This document shows positions 32,725 to 43,596 of a stretch of DNA of 64,000 nucleotides, piece by piece. The translations under genes were made by a program, and so were the position numbers. Numbering within the stretch: position 1 is the stretch's first letter; each line of letters opens with the position of its first letter. The DNA lies in assembly GCA_003996215.1 (NCBI GenBank), contig QJPP01004082.1, positions 37,312-101,311 on the forward strand. Direction: 5' to 3'. Source of the DNA: Jaltomata sinuosa (lineage: Eukaryota > Streptophyta > Magnoliopsida > Solanales > Solanaceae). The notes under the pieces were generated by a model. The model was given only the letters and a program-made list of their open reading frames with translations, had not been told where the DNA came from and ran no database searches.

Positions 32725-34206
32725 GCATAATAGAAGTGTAACCAATCCATGCAAGAATGACATCAAAATCAGTCATGTCTAACTCTACTAGATCAACTGT
32801 GGTGATTTTCTAGCAAACTGAGATTGTTCAATTTCTGTATACTCGCTTGGCTATGATTGACTCACCAACAAGAGTAGAGACTGAGAAGGGTTCTGAGAGG
32901 ATTTTGGGACTGACACTAAAATTTATTGCAACATAAAGGATCACAAAGGAAAGTGTAGCCCCTGGATATAACAATGCATACATATCTATATGAAAGACTC
33001 ATAACGTAACAGTGACTATGTCTGGTGAGCTCTTCTGATCCTGATGGAAAGACAAAGCATATAAGTGATTTGGGCACTGACCACCGCTTGCACTAGTAAA
33101 AGCACCCTGCTGAGCTGGGTGACTTGAAAGGGCTACTGAAGGAGTAGATTGAGCCCTATTACCCCTTATCCACGTCTAGTGAAGGGGAATTCCTCAACCT
33201 ATGACCAGCTTGACCGCACCCAAAACAACCCTACTTGCCATCAAGGCACTCACCTGGATAGTTCTTATCACATTAGGACATACTAGAAAAGTGTGACTGC
33301 CTGTAACACTGTCCTTAGACTTAGAGCCTGATGCTTTATTCTTTTGATCATGTCGAGGTCTGGGAGATAGAGCACTAGCTATAGAAGGTGCTGGAACTGA
33401 AGATCTCTATTAAAACTAAAAAAGTAATTCCCACCGCCTAACCTTTATTGAGGGTAGTCAAAATTATCAATCCTTTCCCTCTTGTTCTCTCTCTCTCCTT
33501 TAGCTTTTCTTCCTCAATCTGTTGGGTATGATTCATAAGTCAAAAGATATCGATATTTCCAATAAGCATTGTGTTCCTGCACTTCTTGACCACTAACTCT
33601 GAAACACCGAGAAACAAACTTGCTCATTTGAGCCCTCGGCTTAGTAACCATCTGTGGGGCATACCCGGAGAGTTGGGTAAACTTCAAAACATACTCCTTT
33701 ACAGACATGTTATTCTTCTTTAGGTTAATGAACTCCTCAACCTTAGCTTCCCTCATCTCGCAGGGAAAGAACCTGTCTAGAAAAGTTTTTACGAACTCAT
33801 CCCAATCAACTGGGCTACATTGTCACAATGCCTATCTTTTCACTGCTTGAGCCACCCTTTCAACTATAAGAGGCCAAGTCTGCACTCTCAAATGGTGTGA
33901 TACCCATGATCTGAGTGATCTTTTGTACCTCATCTATAAAGTCCTATAGATCCTCATCCACTCTCAATCCATAGAACTCTGGAGAGTTCATCCGAGTGAA
34001 GCCTCAGACTCTAACAGTTGTTGCATTCCTATTTGGGTTGACAAGTGCAATCACTTGCTCATTGACCTATTGGTCATAGCTTGGGAAAGCATTTAAAAAA
34101 TGGCCTTGAACTCTTCCTGTGTGACTTGTTCATTCAAGGGATTTGCAGGTACTGGTGGGGCTAGCTGGTTTCCATTCCTGAGACCGTTAGCTCTTCTGGG
34201 AGGCAT
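32725..34206 (-). pseudogene. Gag and protease N-terminus of element A
   Basis: The ATG at 34206 opens MPPRRANGLRNGN. The gag core is visible at 33756-33514 (REAKVEEFINLKKNNMSVKEY, QLSGYAPQMV). The zinc knuckle near 33230 reads CFGCGQAGHRLRNS, so the last Cys is lost. The protease block DMTDFDVIL is at about 32790-32740. The frame is cut at 32724 by the Ogre-like LTR and resumes at 20695. Many stops are present in gag. Confidence 0.75.
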
Positions 34207-34400
34207 ATTTTGTAACTGTGTATAGCAAAAATTAGAAGGATATATATTAGAGTTATACTCTATCACATGATATGAACATAAAAAAAGTGAAGTATTCCTA
34301 AAATGTTTTGCAGCCTCTCCCTTATAAGTGTGGCATGCTTCACACCCATGAAAGAGACTCTACTTAACATGGCTTTCAAACACCCTAGGTTACCTTACAC

Positions 34401-34417
34401 CTGATGCTTTGATACCA
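34401..34417 (-). other. Primer binding site of element A
   Basis: The minus strand reads TGGTATCAAAGCATCAG four bases after the LTR end. This is tRNA-iMet type with a G-to-A change. Confidence 0.8.
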
Positions 34418-34421
34418 AGTT

Positions 34422-34754
34422 TGTCATGACCCAAGATTACACCCTGGATATAACACGGTGCTTAGAGACACAAGTGATCCCAAGTTAACCCATGGCATGG
34501 CATAATATAAATAATTCAGAATAGATAAAACTGAGCGGAAGCTAAACTAAATTAAATATAAAATGTGAAATAATCTGTGTAGTTTCTAAAATAAAACTAT
34601 GTTTGAAAAGTGATACTAAACAGAAAAAAGCTGAAATATCTGACTCCATGTCTGAAAAGCCTCTACTACTAATGAGCTACTAGAACAAGTTCCTAGCTAA
34701 CTTTAAATGTTAAAACTGAAATAAAAGTACTGAAATACTAAAATGATGTTAAAC
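34422..34754 (-). mobile_element. 5' LTR of element A, 3' segment
   Basis: The end of the 5' LTR (GGGTCATGACA, 34422). It joins at 34754 to the rest at 47250 once element C is removed. It matches 16226-16560 in the 3' LTR. Confidence 0.85.
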
Positions 34755-35447
34755 TGTGATGACCATTCTAGTTATCTTCGCATTTACGCATTCATTCTAC
34801 TGTTAGAGCTTTCCTGTAGTGACCTCAAATCATTTATGGCTTACTGGGACCAGTAGTTTGGTGCCCTGGTCATTCATTTGGTTGTTTTGGTTGTTTGACT
34901 ATTTTAGAGCCTTAACTAGAATATCATTGACTTTAGTCAACATTCTTAGCTAATATGCTTGGAATTGAATTTTGATAGTTTCGTTAGCTCCGGAGCATTG
35001 AGTTTGGTCTAGTTGAACCTTTAGTCGAGGCCTGAGAACTTCCAGTGTGGGTTTTCTGTTGCTTTTTTTATTTTTAGACCATTTGGAGTTGAAAGTGTAA
35101 CTTGGGTCAACTTTCGATGATTGGAGCATCAGATTCGAAATCCGACAATTCCATCAACTCTGGAATATTGAGTTTGGGTTAGGTAGATGGTTTGTTTGGG
35201 TTCTGGGTGAGCTGAGCTCATTTCGGGTATTTGGTTGCATGTTGGTTAGTGTTGACTTGGGTCAACATTTCTCCGAAATGACCTAGTATGGAAGTTTCAT
35301 CGATTCCATTGAGTCCGGAATGTTATTTTCACTCTGTTACCATTAATGGTTTTTGAATATCAATTTTTGATGTGCCCGGAATGCCCCGTTGAGTTTTGGA
35401 AAGTTGTAGACTTTTGCTGTTGCAGGTGCAGGAATCAAGCCTCAATC

Positions 35448-35660
35448 GCCATCGCGAGCTCCTACCCTCACGACCGCGATGAAGCACCTAGACTCCTATT
35501 CTTCACGATCGCGTGATCGTCTATTGTGATCGCGATGAAGCCTCTCCCTCGTTGTTCTTCGCGATTGAGTGGCTAGCCTCTGCGATCACGATGGTCTAGA
35601 CAGCGTAGTCCTCGCGTCTGCGAGGGGTCCCTTTGCGATCTCGATGAAGGACCCCTGGGC
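35448..35660. repeat. ACGATCGCGATGAAG word cluster, 5' LTR of C
   Basis: Eight or more words: CATCGCGAG, CACGACCGCGATGAAGC, CACGATCGCGTGATCG, GTGATCGCGATGAAGC, TGCGATCACGATGG, TGCGATCTCGATGAAGG. Several share the tail ATGAAGSACC, giving a loose 50-60 bp period. It ends a few bases before the TATA box. The 3' LTR copy is at 44278-44490. Confidence 0.9.
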
Positions 35661-35662
35661 AG

Positions 35663-35669
35663 TATATAA
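35663..35669 (+). promoter_or_regulatory. TATA box, 5' LTR of C
   Basis: TATATAA in the context GGGCAGTATATAACTTCTTC, followed by a pyrimidine-rich start region. It is identical in the 3' LTR at 44497-44503. Confidence 0.8.
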
Positions 35670-35812
35670 CTTCTTCCATTTCATTTTTCCAACCTTCATC
35701 TCTCATTTCCCTCAACTCTCTAACACTCAAACACTCTCCAACTGCTCTAAATCATCTCTTCGGCCTGGGGAAATCATTTGTTTTTCACAAATTCTTGATC
35801 TCTTAATTATTG

Positions 35813-37974
35813 GTAAGTCTCCTTCCCCAAAGCTCCTTTCTTCTCCATTTATCTAAATCACCATTGTTGCCACCTCCTCAAGCTCGAATTTCATTTGTAT
35901 AATCTGTTTTGTACGGCGTTGCATGTTCGGGAACTCATTCAATTCATATCCTTGGTTTAATTCTCCCGTCGTGGTAGGTAACTCTTACCAATTTCTGGTT
36001 TTCTTTCCTAAATTTCCATTATTGGGTTTCCTAACTTTAGGGCTGTTTTAGCTCGAATTTATTTCCCAAATTCCTTGATTTTCCGGGCATGCACTCCCAT
36101 GGTCTTGGTGATCATAATGTGAGTTTCCATTTTAGATTTCGGGTTGCAGGGCCTATGGGCCCACTGATATCCCGAATTTCGACCTGGCTACAATTGTAGC
36201 ATTATGGGTATCGTTAGACTCATTTTCATGTATTATTTATGTTTTTGATAGTTTGATTATCACTCGGGATTTCTCGGAGCAATTCAGGATTAGACATTGT
36301 TGTTCGGACAGCTTGTCATCAGACGATAGGTAGGTTACTGTTTAAACCCTTTAGACTTTGCATATATAGGATAAAATTGTACTTATGGGTATCCTTGGTT
36401 GGGTTTACTAGGTTGGTACCACAGACCTTGACCGCTTATTCATGTTCAGTTACTTTTCTTCATCCGATGGTTGTAGTATTTGTTTTATACGCTCTATTTA
36501 CCCTTGTGGTCCTGTGTGGCCTTATATAGACTCTGGAACATAGATGGTGGGATATTGGGAATGTCCGTGAGTCCCGGACATTGTTATTACTATTTTTAGA
36601 GCTGGCTATCTGTGTTGTAGAACGATTGGAGCCTGTGCAGGGCCGATAGTTGATTGTGAGCCATTGGGCTATTGATTGTGATTGAGATTGCCATCATCAT
36701 GCATATAAAAGGATTTTCTTCATGATTTTACAATGGTTTTGGCTTCGGGACTTCTATTGATGATTTCTCAACCTTGCATGGCCCATGGGGCCATTTTCGA
36801 TAAAATTGATTAGGAAATGGTTTGGTATCATCTTAATGGATCTTCTTGGGGTAAGAAAAGTTAAAAGAAAGAATTGTCAAAGTTTTCCTACTATATATTA
36901 GACCCAGTTGAGGTGAGGTGTAGATTGACCCTGATATGGAGGGGAAATGACATTAGACTCGGTAAAGCCAAGCATCGAACTTGATTTTCCCACTGTTTTA
37001 GATCCAGTTATGCCCGGGAACCCTTGAAGGGGGTTATGAGACTTATTTCATTGATTTAGACCTGGAAAGAATTCAGGCATGCATTTTGAGCATTTGGGTA
37101 CTAATTTGGATCCGGTGGCACTCTAGACTAATATTTGAGGTTAGAGTGTAGTATGTGGTCTACAAGTAGACCTCCATGGACTCTTTCATTCTGGACCAAG
37201 TGCTACGGGCAAAAGGGTGACCGAGGGTAGGGGTGTACAGTGAAGTAGATGTACTCGGGAGAAGTCCTTCCATGGATCCCGCCTTTATTAGACCTTTGGG
37301 GAACCGAAGGGGGTAACATACTAATATTGTGGTTACACTTAGTTTGGCATATTATATCATACCATTCATTTGTGTGAGGTTCCACCCTTGTTTTCTGTTT
37401 GTTAGGTGTACTCTATGGTTGTATGGGCGGCCGGAGGGTTTGTTTTCACTTTATTGCGTTCCTCTGTTGTATGGGCGGTCGAGAGACTGTAGGTAGACAC
37501 TTGTTACTTTATTATTATGCTACACCCTGTCATGGTTATATATGAGATTGGATACTGAGAGGTTGTTAGTTCCTGGCTTAAGTTTGGTATGATTAAGTTG
37601 GTTATTTATTCCTGTTTTCTTGAGTATCTTTATTCTTCTCCTCCCTTCCCTTGTACTTAAGGTTACCGGTATACCGTCCACTTCTAAACTTGTTATATAC
37701 TATTATTGCGAGGATCCCAGGTGCACCATTTTTAACCTTCACATGTGCATGTTGTATATATATTCTACTTGCTAGCCTTATATGTTGCTTTTCGTTGCCT
37801 TCCCTCTGGGCTAGTTTCCGTGTATTTATTCATTGCCTTCTGTGACTATCTATTTTCTATTTTGTTCATTACTGCTCTTTTATCTTATATGTGCCCAGTC
37901 GGCCTATGATACCTACTGGGTATCGGTTGCTTTGTAACTGGTGCTCATACTACACTTTGCATCTTCTGGTGCAG
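35813..37974 (+). other. Candidate leader intron inside LTR C
   Basis: The donor ATTG|GTAAGT at 35813 is 144 bp after the TATA box. The acceptor CTTCTGGTGCAG ends at 37974. Both sites are conserved in the 3' LTR (44647, 46816). The acceptor block TGCTCATACTACACTTTGCA is also conserved in LTR B. No transcript evidence is available. Confidence 0.5.
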
Positions 37975-38409
37975 ATCCTAGTATGGGACATCGTTGCTAG
38001 ATCGTTGTGAGTCATGCTTGGAGATTTTGGACATTCCAGACTGAGGGTGAGCTCTTGGCGACTGGAGCGTAGCTTTTAGTTTATCTTTTGCTTTATGTAC
38101 TTTATAACTACTCGGAGACATTTGTGAATATATATTGTTTTGGACCCCTTTCGTGCTCCTTATTTGTAGATCCGGCTCTATACTATGATACCAGGTTTTG
38201 AGTTTGGTTTAGCTTCCGCATATGTATATGTGTATACTCCTGTTATCTATTTTCTTCATCGTTTTCCCTTGCTTCCGCTTATTAAACTATTCTTCTGCTT
38301 AAATTATTAGATAGTAGCCCATTACTAACCGTTCCAGGCTATGGGGATTGGTTCATCTACTGGGGAGTTGTAGGTGTCATCATGACTGAGAAATTAGGTT
38401 TTGATAGCT

Positions 38410-38427
38410 TGGTATCAGAGCTCTAAG
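38410..38427 (+). other. Primer binding site of element C
   Basis: TGGTATCAGAGCTCTAAG, tRNA-iMet type, three bases after the LTR. Confidence 0.95.
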
Positions 38428-38619
38428 TTCACCGGTGTCATCAGTATAGAAGTCAATGTCTAGTAGAGTCCTGCAGATCGGGGTGGAGATGTCCATACTC
38501 AATCTTTGGGAGGCTATGGTGACATTTTAGGAAAAATGAACCTTTCTTATTTCTCTCTCATGCGTAGTATCCTTGAAAGTTCCTGGAAGTCTCACTTATT
38601 CTGGTTCACTCTTCCGCAT

Positions 38620-40137
38620 ATGGTTCGCACGAGATCTTCAGCTTTTGGCTGAGGAGAGCCTTTGACACCCGCACCTCCGACTCCAGCTAGAGGCCAGGTG
38701 GTCGCAGGGGTAGGGCTAGAGGTCTTCCCAGAGCAGTAGCACCTTCCAGATCTTCTACAGTTGAGAGAGAGCCCAAGTATGATTATGAGCCAGAGTTTGC
38801 TCCTGAGCAGCAGCATGTGGACCCGGGGATAGTCCAGGTGCCACCAGCTCCAGTACCAGTTCCTGTGCCAGCTTCAGCCCTAGCTCAGTCTTCAGATATT
38901 CAGGGTTTACTACTTAAGTTATTGGGTATGATCGGGGAGAGACCTTCTGAGGTAGCACAGACATCCGCTCAGGGGGCAGCCCTGGGTGTTTAGAGTTCAG
39001 GAGTGCAGCCTGCTACTGCGGCTCCCCGTGCGAAGGTTATTCCAGTTTCAGTGGTTGCACAGCCTCTTACTCCTCGCCCAACTATGACAGGTGAGGAGCA
39101 GAAGGCCTTGAGTAGGTTTATAATATTGGCACCATCGAGGTTTGCTGGTATATCGGGATAGGACCCACATGACTTCATTAGTACCTGTGAGAAGATGTTA
39201 CACCATCTGGGTTTGCTAGAGACTCACGGGGTTGGATATACTACGTATCAGCTGGAAGGTCCAAGAAAGTTATGATGGAGGGCACAGGTTGCTTGCAGAC
39301 CTCCTACATCACATCTGATGCCCCTTGGTCTGAGTTTTATGAGGCCTTCATGGCCAAGTTCCTACCTCAGAGTGATCGTGAGCGGCGCCAAGAGCACTTC
39401 ACCAGGCTTATGCAGGGTTCCATGTCCGTATCTGAGTATGGGACCCATTTTCATCAGCTTGCCCCATTTGGAGCTATGATCATTCCGACTGAGCCGGACA
39501 GGATTCACAGATTTGTTTGGGGATAGTGGTCAAAGCTTAGACAGCCAACTGAGATATTGGTTTCTAGTGGCCGGTTATTTCAGGCTATTGCAGACTATGT
39601 CCGTATTGTGGAGGACTTGCATCGACATGATCAGGGGGCTAGAGAGAAGATGCCTTGTTATTAGGGTGACTACAATTGTTCCAGACAGGGTGGTAGAGGT
39701 TTAGGCTAGTGGGGCCGGGGTTATCAGCCACAGCAGCACCTGGATCATTCTAGCCGACCGGTTCAGGCTTCACTTCAGACTTCCGGTAGTTCTCAGATTG
39801 AGCAAAGGCAGTCCTCGAGGGGTGCAGCTTCTGGGGCATCAGGCTGTGGTGGCCATACAGGTTCTGCTGGTCTGTCTTGACAGTTCAGGATGGCAAGGCC
39901 TTGTTACGAGTATGGTGTTGTTGGACATTATGCTAGAGATTGCCCCCAGCGAGGTACAGTTAGTCAACCGCTTAGCCGACTAAGCCTTTACGAGCAGTTT
40001 AGCCTCCGGCCAGAGGGGGCGAGTGTCAGGCTAGAGGTGGTGTCCCGCATGGTAGAGTAGGTGGTGGGGATGGCAGTCGGGCAGGTAGAGATCGTCATCA
40101 GTTTTATGGCGGTCCTTGAGAGACGGAGGTAGAGGCC
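38620..40137 (+). pseudogene. Gag of element C
   Basis: The ATG at 38620 opens MVRTRSSAF and hits a TGA two codons later. The gag core is best seen at 39272-39526 (YEAFMAKFLPQSDRERRQEH, QGSMSVSEYGTHFHQLAPFG), followed by a stop. The zinc knuckle near 39905 reads CYEYGVVGHYARDC: the second Cys is Tyr. Frames shift several times. It would package the element RNA; not functional. Confidence 0.8.
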
Positions 40138-40644
40138 TTGGATATTGTGATTACAGGTACGATTTCTGTGTGCCATCAGTCTGCTATGGCTTTATTTGAT
40201 CCTGGATTTACATGTTCTTATGTATCTTCCTACTTTCTATCTTGTTTGGGGTTGGTTAGTGAGCCGTTATCTGTGCCTGTTTCTATTTCGACCCCAGTAG
40301 GAGATTCTTTAGTAGTGGATCAGATTGTAAGATCTTGCATGATTCCTGTTGGTGATTTGGAGACTTGAGGGGACTAGATGATACATGATATGTTAGATTT
40401 TGATGTGATACTGGGCATGGACTGGTTATCCTCTCACTGTGCGGTTTTTGATTGTTATGCCAAGAATATTACCATCGTCGTGCCTGGTGTATCCCCGGTT
40501 GTGTAGAAGGGTTCTGTTAGCTGTGCACTGTCTGGGATCATCTCTTGTCTTCGAGCTAGAAAGTTGATTTCTCATGGGTGTCTAGCTTATCTAGCATATG
40601 TCTGAGATGCTAGTGCTGACCCTTCGTCTCCTGAGTTTGTTCAT
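40138..40644 (+). pseudogene. Protease of element C
   Basis: The active site FDPGFTCSYVS is near 40196. The DMLDFDVILGMDWLSSHCAV block (40390-40450) lies after a stop and shift at 40366. Further TAG stops follow (VV-KGS, YV-DAS), then the linker to RT. Confidence 0.8.
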
Positions 40645-41685
40645 ATGGTTACAGACTTCCTAGATGTGTTTCCTACTGACCTTCTAGGCCTTCCACCTGA
40701 GAGAGATGTTGATTTCTCCATTGAGTTAGAGCCGAGCACGAGGCCCATTTCTAGTTCTCTTTACCGTATGGCTCCTGCTGAGTTGAGGGAGATTAAGGAG
40801 CATCTCCAGGATTTATTAGTTAAGGGGTACATTAGACCGAGTATATCTCCTTTGGGTGCTCCTGTTCTATTTGTTAAGAAGAAGGATGGATCGATGCGGA
40901 TGTGTATTGATTATCGACAGTTGAATAAGGTGACAGTGAAGAATAGGTATCCGATGCTGAGGATTGATGACTTGTTTGATCAACTTCAGGGTTCAGCCGT
41001 GTTTTTGAAGATTGATTTGAGGTCTTGCTATCATCAGTTGAGGATTAGGGTGGAGGACATCCCTAAGATAATATTTAGGACACGTTATGGCCATTATGAG
41101 TTCCTGGTGATGTCTTTTGGGTTGACTAACGCCCCCGCAGCCTTCATAGACTTGATGCATAGGGTGCTTAGCCCGTACTTGGATATGTTCATGATAGTCT
41201 TCATAGATGACATCCTGGTATACTCCCGGAGTAAAGATGAGCATGAGCAGCACTTGAGGACTGTACTTCAGACTTTGAGAGATCATCGACTTTATGCCAA
41301 GTTCTCAAAGTGTGAGTTTTGGATTGAGTCAATTTCATTCCTAGGGCACGTGGTGTCTAAGGATAGGATTAGAGTTAATCCGGGTAAGATTTCAGTGGTT
41401 CATGATTGGCCTAGACCTACTACTGCCACCGAGGTTCGCACCTTTGTTGGGTTAGCGGGTTACTACAGACGGTTTGTTCAGGGATTTTCTTCCATAGCAG
41501 CACCCTTCACTATGCTGACTAGGAAGGATGTTCTATTTCAGTGGTCGGATCAGCACGAGGATAGCTTTCATAGGCTTAAGACCTTATTGACTTCAGCTCC
41601 AGTTTTGACTTTGCCGATCGAGGGTCTTAGTTTTGCCATGTATTGTGATGCTTTTGGGGTTGGCCTTGGTTGTGTGTTGATGTAG
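40645..41685 (+). pseudogene. Reverse transcriptase of element C (longest frame)
   Basis: 346 codons without interruption: DLLGLPPERDVDFSIELEP, RMAPAELREIKEHLQDLL, PVLFVKKKDGSMRMCIDYRQ, FLKIDLRSCYHQL (first Asp), MSFGLTNAPAAFIDLMH, FIDDILVYSRS (catalytic pair), the thumb, then the first RNase H motif YCDAFGVGLGCVL. All three RT aspartates are present. It ends in TAG at 41683-41685 where related copies have CAG (LMQQ). The start ATG lies within the ancestral polyprotein. Confidence 0.9.
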
Positions 41686-42119
41686 CAGGGTCGAGTGATA
41701 GCATATGCGTCGATACAGCTGAAGGTTCACAAGCGCAACTACCCCACTCATGACTTAGAGTTGGCGGCAGTAGTCTTCGCGCTCAAGATCTGTAGGCACT
41801 ACCTATATGGAGTTCATTATGAGATATTCACTGACCATCGTAGTCTTCAGTACATTACGAGTCAGGGGGAGCTGAACTTGAAACAGATGAGATGGATTGA
41901 GTTACTGAAGGACTAAAATTTCACTATTATATACCATCCGGGCAAGGCAAGCGTGGTAGCGGATGCCTTGAGTCGGAAGGCGGTGAGTATGGGCAGCCTA
42001 GCTCACTTTTAGTTTCTGAGTGACTATTGGCCTTGGACATCCAGTCTTAGGCTAACCATTTGGTTAGACTTGACTTATCGGATCCTAGCAGAGTTCTTTC
42101 CAGCATTGAGGTTCGTTCT
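41686..42119 (+). pseudogene. RNase H of element C
   Basis: After the TAG the frame continues: RVIAYASIQLKVHKRNYPTH, LELAAVVFALK (Glu), FTDHRSLQY (Asp), VADALSRKAVSMGSL (last Asp). All four catalytic acids are visible. Stops at the LLKD-NFTI block and after SLAHF end the frame. Confidence 0.85.
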
Positions 42120-43540
42120 ACTCTAGTTGATCAGATTTAGAGCCGACAGTTTGAGGATCAGAGTTTATGTGACCTTCGTGATCAGGTAGTTCAGGGTGAG
42201 GCCAGCTGGGCTACTTTGGGTTCTGATAGTATTCTGAGGTTCGACAGCCATCTCTGTGTACCGAGGGTTGGAGATTTGATTCAGTTTATACTTTGTGAGG
42301 TGCATTGTACTAGATACTCCATTTATCCTGGCGCAGCGAAGATGTATAGAGACTTGAGATAGTTTTATTGGTGGAGCAATATGAAGTGGGACGTAGTAGA
42401 TTTTGTATCTCGGTGCTTAAACTGTCAGCAGGTGAAGTTCGAGCATATGAGACCGGGTGGTTTGATGCAATGACTTCTCATTCCTGAGTAGAAATGGGAA
42501 GGTATTACTATAGACTTTATTGTTGGTTTGCCTCGTACTTCTCGGGGGTTTGATTCCATATGGGTGATTGTTGATAGGCTGACTAAGTCAGCATATTTCT
42601 TGCCGGTTCAAACTTCTTATGGTGCGGAGAGGCTAGCTCAAATCTACATTCGTGAGGTTGTTTGGTTGCATGGGGTCCCAGCTTCTATCATTTCAGACCT
42701 CGGCACTCAGTTCATATCTCAGTTCTGGAGAGCTATACAAAGGGATTTGGGTACAGAGGTTCAGCTTAGTACTTCTTTCCATCCTCAGATAGATGGCCAG
42801 TATAAAAGGACTATTCAGGTCTTGGAGGACATGCTTCGGGCTTGTATACTTGACTTTGGAGGTTCATGGGATCAGTTTGTGCCTTTGGCCGAGTTTGCTT
42901 ATAATAATAACTTTCATTCGAACATCGATATGGCACCTTTCGAGGCCTTGTATGGTAGGCCTTGCAGATCACTGATTGGTTGGTTTGATGGATTAAAGTC
43001 CAGACCGCAGAGTACAGATTTTCTTAGAGATTTCTTGGACCGAGTCCATTTGATTCAAGATAGGCTCAGAGCATCCCAGAGTAGGAAGAAGAGCTACGCT
43101 GATCGTAGACTTCGTGCCTTGGAGTTCAATGTTGGTGACTTGGTTTTCCTTCGAGTATCGCCCGTGAAGGGCGTGATGAGATTTGGTCGGCGGGGCAAGC
43201 TTAGCCCCAGGTTCATTGGGCCATTTGAGATTCTCCAGAGGGTTGGTAGTATTGCCTACATGTTAGCTTTGCCTCCTATGTTTTCAGCTGTGCATCTCAT
43301 TTTTCATGTCTCGATATTGCGCCGGTATGTTCCAGATGAGTCTCATGTGTTGCATTGGGATTCAATTCAGTTGATGAGAGTTTATCCTTTGTTGAGGAGC
43401 CGATAGCAATTTTGGCCAGAGATATCAGGAGGTTGAGATCTAGGTTGTGAAAGTTCAGTGGAGACATCATTCGGTCGAGGAAGCTACTTAGGAGATCGAG
43501 AGTGAGTTGCGTGCTCAGTATTCGCAGTTATTCGAGCCTT
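42120..43540 (+). pseudogene. Integrase and chromodomain remnant of element C
   Basis: The zinc finger (42290-42430) has CTRYSIYPGAAKMYRD (second His to Tyr) and CLNCQQVKFEH. The core keeps Asp (TIDFIVGLP), Asp (ISDLGTQF) and Glu (LAEFAYNNNFH) in the 42528-43406 frame, then GDLVFLRVSPVKGVMRFGRR and FHVSILRRYVPDESHV. After a shift at 43406, chromodomain sequence (KVQWRHHSVEEAT, SELRAQYSQLFE) continues with one TAG for TGG. Confidence 0.85.
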
Positions 43541-43596
43541 CAGGTACTCTCTTCTTCTTGACTTTCGAGGATGAAAGTCTTTTTAGTAGTGGATGT

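Larger units (their letters stand above)
34755..38406 (+). mobile_element. 5' LTR of element C
   Basis: It begins TGTGATGACC; the end has decayed to GGTTTTGATA where the 3' copy has GGTCGTGACA. In order it holds a TCGCGA word cluster, a TATA box, a donor, and a long region ending in an acceptor. Frames inside (35569-35856, 37651-37845) are in the LTR leader and are not genes. Confidence 0.95.
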
